64,000 bases of DNA from Streptomyces finlayi (GTDB lineage: Bacteria > Actinomycetota > Actinomycetes > Streptomycetales > Streptomycetaceae). A program made the translations under genes and the position numbers. Positions 44,498-53,714 of this stretch are shown here, one piece after another; the stretch's first letter is position 1, and each line of letters begins with the position of its first letter. The notes under the pieces were generated by a model. That model saw only the letters and a list, made by a program, of their open reading frames with translations, was not told the origin of the DNA and searched no databases. The DNA is taken from assembly GCF_014216315.1 (NCBI RefSeq), contig NZ_CP045702.1, positions 62,001 through 126,000 of the forward strand. Direction: 5' to 3'.

Positions 44498-45203
44498 ATG
44501 CTGGACGGACTGGACGCGGTGGACTGGCACGTCCTGGAACCGGGACGGCTGGACCGGTCGGCCACCGACGTATCGAAGGAGGACGATCCGGGCGAGTCCC
44601 ACCTCTTCGACGGAACCGTCGGCGGCCACGCACGGTGGGCGCTGACCCGCATCGGGGACCCCCGCGCGCGCTGCCGGACCTCGTCGAGCGCTCGTCGCGC
44701 CGTACCGGGACATACAGGGCTGGGGCTACTGCCTCGGTGACCCCCGGCAGCCGGACGTCGTCGACGTACTCCGGCCGCTGCGTGCACACGCGGATGGACT
44801 CCTGCCTGCGGTACGGGAGGCGCTGCGGGACGAGGTCGCCCGCAAGGGCTGGCTGGTGCGGGATCTCCGTGAGGTGCTCCAGGCGTGGGGCGAGGACCCG
44901 GCGCTTCCCGGGGAGACCGAGCCGTACGCGCGGCCGTGGGTACCGCCGTTGACGGGCGCGGAGCAGGCGGAGGCGACCGTGCTCGCGTTCGCCGCCGACC
45001 CGGACGCGGACGAGCCGCACTGGGCGTTCGACGCATCCCTGGCCTCACTCGTCCGCCTCGGACACTCCACTCCGCCGGTCCGCGAGGCGCTGGCCAGGCT
45101 CCGGGCCTCGGACCGCCGGTTGTCCGGGTACGGCGACTACCGCGCGTTCCTCGAGGACGAGAAGATCCGTGAACGCATCGACGCGGTGCTCGCACTGCCG
45201 TAG
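44498..45203 (+). pseudogene. Hypothetical protein gene with two frameshifts
   Basis: The start is clear (ATG at 44498 after a G-rich site; MLDGLDAVDWHVLEPG). The frame is protein-like to about 44665 (ARWALTRIGDPRA). One shift then gives ALPDLVER and a second gives LVAPYRDIQGWGYCLGDPRQ, continuing to the stop at 45203 (RASDRRLSGYGDYRAFLEDE). The first shift sits in a CG-dinucleotide run, as if two bases were added; the second lacks one G. The product would be about 235 residues of a family I know only as conserved and hypothetical. A sequencing error cannot be excluded. Confidence 0.6.
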
Positions 45204-45472
45204 CCATGCACCGGGCTCTCCCGGACGGCAACGGTGGCCGTTCCCGTCCGGGATGGGGGTCGGCCGCGCAGCAAGGCAGTGCGTTCGGGGGCGATCCTCC
45301 TGGGCGCATGGCGACCGCTTCGTGCTTGAGACCGTTCAGTGCGCGAGGCCGGCGTCGGGGAGCACCTCGGCCAGTGCCCGCGCGCGAGGAGGAACCGAGG
45401 TGAGGTCTTCGCACACCGCCGCCGCGGGGGAGCCCATGCCCGGGACCGGTCCGGGCCCGCCTGCCGACCGGC

Positions 45473-47551
45473 TCAACGGCGGATACGGGCGATGAGCAGG
45501 GCCACGTCGTCGTGGTTGTCGGGCCGGCGCAGAGCCGCCAGCAGATGATCGCAGGTGGCTTCCAGGTTGCGCTGTGGGCCGTCGAGGACCGTGAGGAGCG
45601 TGTCCAGGCGAATGTCGATGTCCTGGTCGCGTGTCTCGACCAGTCCATCGGTGTACAGCAGCAGTCGGTCGCCCGGGTCCAGATCGACGGCATTGGTACG
45701 GAAGGGGACACCGCCCACGCCCAGTGGAGCACCGGTGGGCAGGTCCAAGAGCTCGGGCCGGCGTCCGGGCCGGATGCGGACAGGAGGCAGGTGCCCCGCG
45801 ATCGAGATGTGGCACTGCGCGCTGTGGGGGTCGTAGACCGCGTAGATGCAGGTGGCGATGTACGGGTCGAGCCCGGTGGTGATCCTGTCCAGGTTGCGGA
45901 GCACGTCGGCGGGCGACAGGTCCAGACCGGCGAGTGTCTGTGTGGCGGTGCGGAGCCGCCCCATCGTGCTGGCGGCGTTGATGCCGCTGCCCATGACGTC
46001 GCCGACGACGAGCGCGGTCCTGTCGCCGGTCAGGGAGAGGACGTCGTACCAGTCGCCGCCCACCTCGACCGCGGCACCCGCAGGCTGGTAGCGGGCGGCG
46101 ACCTCGAGCCCGAAGAGGCACGGGGGCGGGTCCGGCAGAAGGCTGCGCTGGAGGGTGAGTGCCGTATCCCGCTGCGCCTGATACCAGCGGGCGTTGTCGA
46201 TGCAAACGGCGGCACGGGCCGCCAGTTCGCCGGCCAGCGTGGCGTCGTCATCGGTGAAGGGCAGCGGGTTCTGGGCCCGTACCAGGTCGAGGGCTCCGAG
46301 GACCTCCCCACGGGCGATCAGGGGGACAGCCAGGTAGGAGTGGACGCCGGCCTCGGAGAGGAGCACGGCGGCCTGTTCGTCGCGCGCGATAAGGCGCAGA
46401 TCCGCCTCGCCGACGTGCGGGACCATGACGGGCCGGCCGGTTGTGACGCAGCGGGCGATCAGCCGTTCGGCGTCGTAGCGTGCCACGTCGCCCTGAGGGT
46501 CGGCTGCCGCGGCGGCTTCCGTGGGATAGGCGGTGGCGACGGCCAGGGACCGGAACACCGCGGGTCCGTGGGACGGGTCGGGGGTGCGGTGCCCGTTCAG
46601 GGCGGCTTCGAGCACGTCCACAGCGGCCATGTCGGCGAGTTCGGGCACGGCGACATCGGCGAGCTCACGGGCGGTCTGGTCCAGGTCCAGTGTGGTGCCG
46701 ATGCGCACGGAGGCGTCGGCGACCACGGTCAGGCGGTGACGGGCCCGTTCGGCGTCCAGGGCCGCGCGGTGCCGGTCGGTGACGTCCACGGCCGAGACAC
46801 CCACGCCGAGGACCTTCCCGCTGGAGTCCTCCAGCCGGTAGAAGGAGACCGACCAGGCATGTTCGGTGCCGGGGTCGTCGTGCGTGCGGCCGACGGTGTA
46901 CCGGTCCACGAGCGGAACGCCCGTGGACAGGACCTGTCGCATCGCGGATTCGCTGGTGCCGGCGTCCAGGAACGGCACCAGGTCTCGTGCGCTGCGGCCG
47001 AGATGGTCCTTGGCGGACATCCCGTTGATCCGCTCCAGCGCGGGGTTCACCATCACGTACCGCAGGTCCGTGTCCACGACGGCCAGCCCGATCGGCGACT
47101 GGTCGACCAGTCGGACGGACAGAGCCAGGTCACGTTCCACCCGCCGCAGTGTGGCCTGATCGGTGGCCAGCCCAAGGGCGTACAGATCCCCGCGGTCGTC
47201 CAGCAACCGCATGTTGCGGAACTCCAGCAGGCGCGTCCCGCCGTCCTTGTGCCGTACGGGGAAGGTGCCCGCCCAGCTTCCCTCCCCAGCCATCACCTCG
47301 CCGAACAGCCGGAGCACCAGGTCGACGTGTTCGTCCGCCACCAGCAGCTGGATGGCGAGCCGGCCGAGTGCCTCCTCAGCGCTGTAACCGATCAGTTCCT
47401 GAGCCTGGGGACTCCAGAACACGATGCGGCCCTCCGAGTCCAGCACGATCGCCGCCACGCCGAGGACATCGAGAAGCCCGCCGGGAGGCGAGCCGCTCAG
47501 CCCGGTACGTCCCGCAGGGCCCAGATCCTTCTGAGTCCCGTCCGTAGCCAC
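45473..47551 (-). CDS. PAS-PAS-GAF SpoIIE-type PP2C serine phosphatase
   Basis: The 692-residue protein has two PAS domains (about 28-125 and 140-250; IVLDSEGRIVFWSPQAQELI, then GLAVVDTDLRYVMVNPALER), a GAF domain (about 290-450) and a SpoIIE/RsbU phosphatase domain (about 470-692). The metal-binding aspartates lie in VGGDWYDVLSL, VVGDVMGSG and LLLYTDGLVE. Such proteins dephosphorylate anti-sigma-factor antagonists and feed stress or light/redox signals to sigma factors. GGAG 8 nt before the GTG at 47551 fixes the start. No partner antagonist is adjacent. Confidence 0.93.
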   Translation of the reverse strand: MATDGTQKDLGPAGRTGLSGSPPGGLLDVLGVAAIVLDSEGRIVFWSPQAQELIGYSAEEALGRLAIQLLVADEHVDLVLRLFGEVMAGEGSWAGTFPVRHKDGGTRLLEFRNMRLLDDRGDLYALGLATDQATLRRVERDLALSVRLVDQSPIGLAVVDTDLRYVMVNPALERINGMSAKDHLGRSARDLVPFLDAGTSESAMRQVLSTGVPLVDRYTVGRTHDDPGTEHAWSVSFYRLEDSSGKVLGVGVSAVDVTDRHRAALDAERARHRLTVVADASVRIGTTLDLDQTARELADVAVPELADMAAVDVLEAALNGHRTPDPSHGPAVFRSLAVATAYPTEAAAAADPQGDVARYDAERLIARCVTTGRPVMVPHVGEADLRLIARDEQAAVLLSEAGVHSYLAVPLIARGEVLGALDLVRAQNPLPFTDDDATLAGELAARAAVCIDNARWYQAQRDTALTLQRSLLPDPPPCLFGLEVAARYQPAGAAVEVGGDWYDVLSLTGDRTALVVGDVMGSGINAASTMGRLRTATQTLAGLDLSPADVLRNLDRITTGLDPYIATCIYAVYDPHSAQCHISIAGHLPPVRIRPGRRPELLDLPTGAPLGVGGVPFRTNAVDLDPGDRLLLYTDGLVETRDQDIDIRLDTLLTVLDGPQRNLEATCDHLLAALRRPDNHDDVALLIARIRR

Positions 47552-47718
47552 CGTCCGCCGCTCCTTCCACCGCAGGCAGGCCGCTGATCGCACCCCTCCG
47601 CAAGGCGACTCCCCGTGCAGGCGCCGAGGCCACTCCCATACTCCCCCGCCGGGGCCCCCGACGCAGCACTCCGTGCCGAACAAAGGACCACGTCCCGGGC
47701 GGGGCCGGGAGCGGCCTC

Positions 47719-48501
47719 TCATCCGCGCCGGCGGAGATACACCTCCAGCGCGGCGGCCCCGGTCAGCATCGCCCGGCCCCGGGCGGACAGCCGGCCGTGC
47801 CAGTCGGTCATCGCGGCTTCCAGCAGCTCCAGCCCACCGGCAGCCCGCACCTGGGCGATGAGCGGGGCGATCTGCTCCAGGAAGTAGCCGCCCCGTCTGA
47901 GCTGATGGGCCAGTCGGGCGTCCCGTACATCGGCCGCGTCGTAGACGCGGTACCCGGTCCTCGGGTCGCGACGCGGACGCACCAGGCCCACACGCTCCCA
48001 CGCGCGGAGAGTCGCCGGCCGGATGCCGAGCTGTCCTGCCAGTGGGCCGATGAAGGTGTCGCCGGGCCCGGACGCGAGGTCTGGCCCGGATGTGGCGCCG
48101 GTCTCGGATGTGGCGCCGGTACCGGTGCCGGTCTCCGAGGATGTCGCGCCGGATGCCAGGTCGCGGAGCGCGTTCTCCACGGCATGGAGTGTGCGCCGGT
48201 CCTCCAGAAGCTGGGCGTGGCTTTCGTCGATGAGGCGGAACGCCTCCTGCGCCGCGTCCTCGTTCACCGCCCGCATGACCGCCGTCGCCGTCCGGTGGCC
48301 GTGGCCCGGCACGAGGGCGAGGAACGCGCCCAGGGCGAGCGCGTGCAGGGGGGTGTAGACGCGGTAGCCGTGGGGTGTGCGGCCGGCGGCCGGAAGGATG
48401 CCGGTCTCCTCGTAGTTCCTGACGGCCTGGGTGGACAGACCGTACGCGCGCGCCAGATCAACCGGTCTGAGCCGTTCGGCCGTTTGAAGGTTTCTCCCCA
48501 T
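47719..48501 (-). CDS. MerR regulator with two MerR-type domains (TioE-like)
   Basis: The 260-residue protein has one MerR helix-turn-helix at about 10-75 (RPVDLARAYGLSTQAVRNYE, then RTPHGYRVYTPLHALALG). A second follows at about 165-235 (IRPATLRAWERVGLVRPRRD, then RTGYRVYDAADVRDARLAHQ), after a Ser/Thr/Gly-rich linker that repeats TGATSETGATSG. This double arrangement is found in TioE-like regulators, which in actinomycetes often sit beside erythromycin-esterase-like genes, as here. It diverges from that gene across 58 bp containing a 20-bp palindrome. Confidence 0.88.
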   Translation of the reverse strand: MGRNLQTAERLRPVDLARAYGLSTQAVRNYEETGILPAAGRTPHGYRVYTPLHALALGAFLALVPGHGHRTATAVMRAVNEDAAQEAFRLIDESHAQLLEDRRTLHAVENALRDLASGATSSETGTGTGATSETGATSGPDLASGPGDTFIGPLAGQLGIRPATLRAWERVGLVRPRRDPRTGYRVYDAADVRDARLAHQLRRGGYFLEQIAPLIAQVRAAGGLELLEAAMTDWHGRLSARGRAMLTGAAALEVYLRRRG

Positions 48502-48537
48502 CTTGCTGAGGATAGTCGCGAAAAGTTTCAACCGTAG

Positions 48538-48557
48538 CTTCAACGATACCGTTGAAG
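48538..48557. promoter_or_regulatory. Probable MerR operator, touching the esterase start codon
   Basis: CTTCAACGATACCGTTGAAG is a perfect 8-4-8 inverted repeat ending 2 bp before the ATG of the esterase-like gene. TTTCAAC occurs again just upstream (48526-48532). It is placed where a MerR-type activator would bend the promoter. Confidence 0.7.
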
Positions 48558-48559
48558 CC

Positions 48560-49786
48560 ATGGCTACTGACATCAGAGACACCGTCCATGCCGTCGACGC
48601 CTCGGCCGTCATGGAGCTGCTCCCGGCCCGGCCTCGGCTGCTCGCTCTGGGCGAGCCCACACACGGGGAGGATGCGCTGCTCGAACTGCGGAACGAGCTC
48701 TTCCGGCAGCTCATCGAACAGGAGGGATACCGGACGATCGCGATCGAGAGCGATTGTGTGAAGGGCCTGGTCGTGGACGACTACGTCACCTCGGGCACGG
48801 GCACCCTCGACGAGGCCATGGAGCACGGATTCAGCCACGGATGGGGCGCGTCCGCAGCCAACCGCGAGCTCGTGCGCTGGATGCGCGCCCACAACGACGG
48901 CCTGCCCGCGTCCGAACGGCTCCGCTTCGCCGGTATCGACGGACCACTGGAGATCACCGGCGCCGCGAGCCCCCGGCAGGCCCTCACCGCACTCCACGGC
49001 TACCTCGTGTCGGCCGGTGTGGACGCGGAACTGCTTCCCCGCACCGCGCACTCGCTCGACCGCCTGCTCGGCACCGACGACCGGTGGACGAATCCCGCCG
49101 CGATGAGGGACCCGTCCCAGTCCGCGGGGCAGTCGGCCGAGGCCGTTGAGCTGCGTGTACTCGCCGACGATCTGGCGGCGCTGCTCGACGCCCGGACGCC
49201 GCAGCTGATCGCTGCGACCTCACGGGACGAGTGGGACCGGGCACGCCTGCACGGCCGCACCGCGAGCGGTCTGCTGCGCTACCACCACTGGATGGCCGAC
49301 ACCTCTGCGGCCCGGATGACGTGGCTGGTGAGCGTCCGGGACCAGATGATGGCGCACAACCTCCTCGCCCTCGCGGCCAGGGGCCCGGTGCTCGTGCACG
49401 CACACAACTCCCATCTCCAGCGGGAGCGGAGCACGATCCGGATGGGTGGGCTGCCGGTGGAGTGGTGGAGCGCCGGTGCGCTGGTGAGCGCCCACTTGGG
49501 CAAGGAGTACGCCTTCGTGGCCACGGCCCTCGGGACGATCCGGCACCAGGGAGTGGACACGCCGCCGCCGGACAGCGTCGAAGGACTCCTGTACGCGCTC
49601 CCGGAGGAGCGCTGCCTCATCGATGCCCCGCGGCTGGCCACCGCCCTGGGTGACCCGCGACCCGCGACCCGCGTATCCCCCTGGTTCGGTTACGCCCCTC
49701 TCGACCCGGCCCACCTGGCGGGCAGCGACGGCATCGTGTTCGTCAAGGACGTCCCGCGGGGTCAAGGCCCTTCCCTCCGATGGTGA
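48560..49786 (+). CDS. Erythromycin esterase-family protein
   Basis: The 408-residue protein has the EreA/EreB-like fold marks: LALGEPTHGED with the catalytic histidine (35), TIAIESDCVKG, RFAGIDGP and VLVHAHNSHLQRE near 285. Ere enzymes open macrolide lactones, but most actinobacterial family members have unknown substrates, so macrolide resistance is only a possibility. No ribosome-binding site precedes the ATG; the operator palindrome occupies that place, so the mRNA may be leaderless. A TTG at 48503 is in frame but unlikely. It is divergent from the TioE-like regulator. Confidence 0.88.
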   Translation: MATDIRDTVHAVDASAVMELLPARPRLLALGEPTHGEDALLELRNELFRQLIEQEGYRTIAIESDCVKGLVVDDYVTSGTGTLDEAMEHGFSHGWGASAANRELVRWMRAHNDGLPASERLRFAGIDGPLEITGAASPRQALTALHGYLVSAGVDAELLPRTAHSLDRLLGTDDRWTNPAAMRDPSQSAGQSAEAVELRVLADDLAALLDARTPQLIAATSRDEWDRARLHGRTASGLLRYHHWMADTSAARMTWLVSVRDQMMAHNLLALAARGPVLVHAHNSHLQRERSTIRMGGLPVEWWSAGALVSAHLGKEYAFVATALGTIRHQGVDTPPPDSVEGLLYALPEERCLIDAPRLATALGDPRPATRVSPWFGYAPLDPAHLAGSDGIVFVKDVPRGQGPSLRW

Positions 49787-50056
49787 ACGGTCATCCACGG
49801 GCCGAGCGCCCGCACCGCCCACGCGCCGTCGTCTGCTCTCCCCCGAACCCGAACTCGACATGGCCGGGCCCCCGGGGGCTCCCCCGGTCGCAGCGGTACG
49901 GCTTCGCGATGACCGCGGTGGCTTCGACCTCGACCGAGGTGGTCAGGTTCCCCCAGTGCCACAACGCCCAGCAGGGTGATCGGCTCGACCGGATCGATGC
50001 CCGGTTCGCCCTGTCCACAGCGCGGCACCGGGCAATGGCGCCGGGGTGCTTGTCAT

Positions 50057-50233
50057 CTGGGCGAGTGTCAGTGGGGCCAGGCAATCCTCCTGCGCCTGTG
50101 CGAACGAATCGAGGCGGAACAACCGGCCGATCTGACGGCCCTGTACGTGCTCACCCACGCGGCGACGGAGGAATTCAGCCTGTTGGAGGCGGAGTTCGAC
50201 GCTGCCGGCAGCGAGACCGGCGCGTACCGGTAG
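50057..50233 (+). pseudogene. C-terminal remnant of a DUF5713 protein
   Basis: The segment AILLRLCERIEAEQPADLTA, then LTHAATEEFSLLEAEFDAAG matches the end of DUF5713 proteins. The N-terminal half of the family is missing, and no start codon with a ribosome-binding site precedes the conserved part. A hairpin follows. Confidence 0.6.
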
Positions 50234-50265
50234 CCGAGGGGTGCGGCGGCGGAGGGGCGTCGCAC

Positions 50266-50296
50266 CCGCCGACGGCGGGCAGCCTGCCGTCGGCGG
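50266..50296. terminator. 11-bp hairpin terminator
   Basis: CCGCCGACGGC (50266-50276) pairs exactly with GCCGTCGGCGG (50286-50296). It lies between the DUF5713 remnant and the 3' end of the PL6 gene, so it can serve both directions. Confidence 0.8.
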
Positions 50297-50359
50297 AAGG
50301 AGCCGGTGAAGCGGCACCGGGCCCTTCACCGGATGCCCGCCCCGTCTACCGGTGGTTAC

Positions 50360-51778
50360 TCAAGACGCGTTCGGACCGACGTCGGCCGCCGTGAGGGGGC
50401 GGCGGACCGGCACCGTGGTGGCGTACTCGTCGGCGCCCACGTCGCGCGTGGCGCCGCGCGGGTGGCCGTCGATGTCGTCGGCCACGGCCGGGCTCGCGAG
50501 CGTCGCCGCGTTGATCGCGGGGCTGCCCGCCGACAGCCGGAAGATCCCGTCGGATTCCCGCCGCAGGAGCGGGTCGACCCGGCGGTAGCCGCCGGAGGGG
50601 ATGTTGCCGTTGATCGCAGCGCCCCACAGGATGTTGCCCTGCCAGGTGAAGCCGGTGGTCTTGCCCATGGCGACCAGGCTGCCGGCGCTGCCTACCAGGA
50701 GGTTGTCGGCGATTACCACGCTCCGCGGCTCGTGGTCCCGGGTTTCGCCCGACAGTGTCCTGGCATTGCCGACCAGGGTGTTGTGGACGATCACCGCGCG
50801 GTCGCACGCGTCGTTGCCGCGCCGTTCCTCGGCCGTCTCCCCTGTGTGGTGGTCACGGGTGGTGCCGCTGCCGATCACCAGAGCTCGGTCCGAGAGGCCA
50901 CTGAGGTGGTTGTTGACGATCAGATGGTCGTTGCCGTAGACGCGCACGCCGTTGGCGCCTCCGATCAGGTAGTTGCCTTCCACTCTGGAGTTGTTTCCGT
51001 GCCTCAGCACGATTCCGCCACGGCTGTCACGGATGGTGTTGTACCGGATGGTGTTGTCCGAGGACTTCACCGAGACAGCCTCGGGGTCTCCGTCGCACCG
51101 CTCGAACAGGTTGCGCTCCACGATCGCGCCGGCGCTGGACAGCGCCCGCCCGCTGAAGCCGATCCGGATCGCCTCGCCACCGTTGCTGCCGCTGAAACTG
51201 TGGTCGGAGAAGTGGTTCTTGAAGATGTTCGGCCGCTGAGCCATGGCGGTCGCGCCGGGGCCGTCCACGACGACGAAGATGCCCTCGGTCGTCTTGTCGT
51301 GGAATCGGTTCCGGTCGATCTTGACGTCGTCGCCCCGCACCACGACCCAGTCGAATCCGCTGCCGGTATCGGTGAACCCGAAGTCGTTGCGGGTCAGCCG
51401 GATGCGCGTACAACTGGCCGGGATCTCCAGGGACGTGCTCTGCCGGAAGGCGAAGTCCCTGACAGTGATGTTGCTCGAGTCACTGAAGACGAAGCCGCGT
51501 TCGCCCCGCAGTACGACGCCGCCGCGGGACTCCGCGACAACGGTGATCGGCGCGTCGGCCGTTCCGTGCTTGCCCGACACCCTGATGGCGCCACCCGACG
51601 GAACGGTGTACGTGCCATTGGCCAGGACGATCTGATCGCCGGGAGCCGCGCTGTCGATCGCTTTCTGAAGGTCGGCCAGGGAACCGACCGGGGCGGCCGC
51701 CGCCATCGAGGCGTGGAGCGGCACAGCGGCGAACGCCGCGCCCAGCAGGGTGCCCGTGAGGAACGTACGTCGTTGCAT
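50360..51778 (-). CDS. Secreted polysaccharide lyase family 6 (alginate/chondroitin lyase-like)
   Basis: The 472-residue protein starts with a Tat-type signal (RRTFLTG, then a hydrophobic alanine-rich stretch). It then folds as a right-handed parallel beta-helix with repeated N-rich turns. The PL6 catalytic pair is visible: Lys of EAVSVKSSDNT (about 238) and Arg of GGIVLRHGNNS (about 259). PL6 enzymes cleave alginate or dermatan sulfate by beta-elimination. Secretion through Tat suggests cofactor (calcium) binding before export. GGAGG 7 nt before the ATG is strong. The gene stands alone between two hairpins. Confidence 0.92.
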   Translation of the reverse strand: MQRRTFLTGTLLGAAFAAVPLHASMAAAAPVGSLADLQKAIDSAAPGDQIVLANGTYTVPSGGAIRVSGKHGTADAPITVVAESRGGVVLRGERGFVFSDSSNITVRDFAFRQSTSLEIPASCTRIRLTRNDFGFTDTGSGFDWVVVRGDDVKIDRNRFHDKTTEGIFVVVDGPGATAMAQRPNIFKNHFSDHSFSGSNGGEAIRIGFSGRALSSAGAIVERNLFERCDGDPEAVSVKSSDNTIRYNTIRDSRGGIVLRHGNNSRVEGNYLIGGANGVRVYGNDHLIVNNHLSGLSDRALVIGSGTTRDHHTGETAEERRGNDACDRAVIVHNTLVGNARTLSGETRDHEPRSVVIADNLLVGSAGSLVAMGKTTGFTWQGNILWGAAINGNIPSGGYRRVDPLLRRESDGIFRLSAGSPAINAATLASPAVADDIDGHPRGATRDVGADEYATTVPVRRPLTAADVGPNAS

Positions 51779-51826
51779 GATGCCTCCTGATCGAACGGGG
51801 AAGGGGCCGGGGCGTCACGGCAGCGG

Positions 51827-51862
51827 AACGCGTCCATCCGCTGCTGCGCGGATGGACGCGTT
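51827..51862. terminator. Perfect 15-bp hairpin terminator
   Basis: AACGCGTCCATCCGC (51827-51841) pairs exactly with GCGGATGGACGCGTT (51848-51862). It follows the DUF4232 lipoprotein gene (minus strand) by about 40 nt and insulates the PL6 gene. Confidence 0.88.
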
Positions 51863-51903
51863 GCAGGCGCGCCCCGGCTGTCGGTGCTGCTGTGCGCCGA
51901 GTC

Positions 51904-52689
51904 CTAGAAGTCGTCGGCGCCGTTGCGCAGCTCGTACGTCCAGTAACCGGTCTTCGCGGCCGCGTCGTCGACCGCGATGCCGCCCGTCGGCGCGGTGACG
52001 ATCTCGCTGCCCTCCGTGGGGCCGTCGGAGGCGAAGAAGTTCACGTAGAAGGAGGTGACTGCGTGGTTCTCGTCGTCGACACCGCCGTTGTTGATCCGCA
52101 CGGCGGCGTACGCGGGGGCGCCCGCCTCCAGCACGATGGGTGTGCCCGGCTTGCTCTTGGCGACCGGGGGAACGTCCTTCGAGGTCTGGGGAAGGTCACC
52201 GAACCCGAGGAGCGGGTACTGGAGCAGGGTGCAGCTGTGGCCCGAGACGTTCTTCGCCGTGAGCGTGATGTGCGTGGTGGGCGTGCCTCCCTGCTTGGCC
52301 GCCGTGACCTTCACATCGTTGACCGTGCAGGCGGGGGCCTTGGCCGCACTCTTCTTGGCACCCGCCTGGGTGGCACCACCGGTGGAGCCCTCCGTGTCCG
52401 AACCGGAAGTGCCGGAACCGGAAGTGCCCGAACCTGCGGTGGCCGAACCGGTCGTTCCCGATTCGCCGGTGGTCGAGCCGCTCGTGCCGGAACCGGCGGT
52501 GGCCGAACCGCTCGTGCCGGCACCGGCCTCTCCCTTTTCGGCGCCCTTGTCTGCCTTCTGAGCCGCGACAGCCGCTGCGCCGTCGCCCTTCGCGCTGTCG
52601 TCGCCCCCGCCGCAGGCGGTGAGCGCCATACCGAGGACGGCTACGGCGGTCGCGGCGAGAACGGCAGGGCGGCGGATGGAGGTACGCAT
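51904..52689 (-). CDS. DUF4232 lipoprotein
   Basis: The 261-residue protein has a lipoprotein signal (LAATAVAVLGMALTACGGG) with the lipobox cysteine near 26. A long Gly/Ser/Thr-rich spacer follows (about 50-105, repeats of SGSGTSGS), then a DUF4232 domain (CTVNDVKVTAAKQ, then SCTLLQYPLLGFGD). It is anchored to the outer face of the membrane, with the spacer reaching through the wall. The domain's function is unknown. GGGGAG before the ATG supports the start. Confidence 0.92.
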   Translation of the reverse strand: MRTSIRRPAVLAATAVAVLGMALTACGGGDDSAKGDGAAAVAAQKADKGAEKGEAGAGTSGSATAGSGTSGSTTGESGTTGSATAGSGTSGSGTSGSDTEGSTGGATQAGAKKSAAKAPACTVNDVKVTAAKQGGTPTTHITLTAKNVSGHSCTLLQYPLLGFGDLPQTSKDVPPVAKSKPGTPIVLEAGAPAYAAVRINNGGVDDENHAVTSFYVNFFASDGPTEGSEIVTAPTGGIAVDDAAAKTGYWTYELRNGADDF

Positions 52690-52896
52690 GTGGGGCTCCC
52701 CGTGTGATGCGGTCGGTACGTGGTCGATGTCCGGTGCGGACATCTGGTCTGCTCTCAGCTTGCGACCACGCCCTGCCGTCCTGCTGACGTCCCGCTAACG
52801 TCCCGCTTACGCCCGGGGCCACGCATCGAACGCGTCGCCCCCTGTCCCCCGGGTCCTGCTCCAGGAGTCGTCACCACGCGCTGACCGCGCGGCCGG

Positions 52897-53097
52897 TCAG
52901 CCTTGAGGTTCCTGCGGCCTGGCGTCGACCTCGCGAAGGCCCTGGTCCTTGAGCTCGGTACGTGCCTCGGTGCGGTGGCCCCGGGCGATGTAGTCGCGTA
53001 CGACCGCTTCGACGGCGTCCTGCGGCGAGCCGACTCCGGCGAGAACCATCACCTCCACCACGAGTTCGGCATCGAGACTGATGTTGACCTTGGCCAT
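52897..53097 (-). CDS. Orphan VapB-type/ribbon-helix-helix antitoxin-like protein
   Basis: The 66-residue protein begins MAKVNISLDAELVVEVMVLA, like VapB-type and other small ribbon-helix-helix DNA-binding antitoxins, and has a charged C-terminus (TEARTELKDQGLREVD) that could bind a toxin. No PIN-domain or other toxin gene is adjacent on either side. GGGG before the ATG at 53097 gives a modest ribosome-binding site. It may be a solitary regulator. Confidence 0.75.
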   Translation of the reverse strand: MAKVNISLDAELVVEVMVLAGVGSPQDAVEAVVRDYIARGHRTEARTELKDQGLREVDARPQEPQG

Positions 53098-53540
53098 GGG
53101 TGGCGCCCCTTTCGTCGGACGGGGACTGTAACAGGGCAGTGACCGGGTTCCCAGGAGACGTCTGCACGAGGTGAGGATCGAGGTCGTGGGCAACGGACCG
53201 TGCGGGGCAAGGACATGCGTTCCATGAGCATGGCCATGCCCCGGCCGCCCGCCGCGACGACCGTGAGCAGAGCCGCCGTCAGGCCGCCTCGGCGCGTGGC
53301 AAGGGCTGTCGTGGTCAGACGGGCTCCCGCCGCGCCGGTAGGCCAGGACGCCCCGTCGCATGCTCGCTCGACGTACGGAGCCGAGGTCCACCGAGAGCGT
53401 GTGGAGAGGGTCGGCCGTGCGACGGGCCAGGGCGGTGACAGCGCTGGAGTCTAGCCCCCGGACAGCAGCACGATCTCACCTGGGAATGGGTCATGCGTTC
53501 GGCGAGGCGGGGGAAATGGTCGGTCCGCAGTGGACGACGA
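53098..53540. other. 440-bp stretch with no supported gene
   Basis: Open frames on both strands lack recognisable features. It separates the antitoxin-like gene from the control region of the rifamycin monooxygenase-like gene. Confidence 0.45.
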
Positions 53541-53570
53541 AGGGCAAGGAGAGTATCCGCTCCTTGCCCT
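53541..53570. promoter_or_regulatory. Perfect 11-bp inverted repeat upstream of the Rox-like gene
   Basis: AGGGCAAGGAG (53541-53551) and CTCCTTGCCCT (53560-53570) are exact complements around an 8-nt loop. It lies 22 bp before the RAE-like repeat and uses a similar GCAAG/CTTGC vocabulary. Confidence 0.6.
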
Positions 53571-53591
53571 CCTCAACGTATAGCGCACCGG

Positions 53592-53611
53592 GGGGCTTGC
53601 CGCAAGGCCCC
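53592..53611. promoter_or_regulatory. Inverted repeat resembling the rifamycin-associated element (RAE)
   Basis: GGGGCTTGCCGCAAGGCCCC is an imperfect inverted repeat built on CTTGC/GCAAG, 104 bp before the Rox-like gene. RAEs are conserved inverted repeats known upstream of rifamycin-resistance genes (rox, rph, arr, rgt, helR) in actinomycetes and mediate rifamycin-inducible expression. I match the pattern from memory; an alignment to known RAEs would settle it. Confidence 0.65.
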
Positions 53612-53714
53612 GGCCGTACCACAGAATGACCCGCCGAGCCCCGCACCTGCGGAAACAGCAACTCCGCGAGGTCTGTGCGCTTTGGCCGGTGCAGGCGAAT
53701 TCCACTCTCGTTGA

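Noticed and set aside
48560..49786. Macrolide-resistance gene as a firm call.
   Set aside because: The esterase-like family is broad and most actinobacterial members have unknown substrates; only the family is supported.
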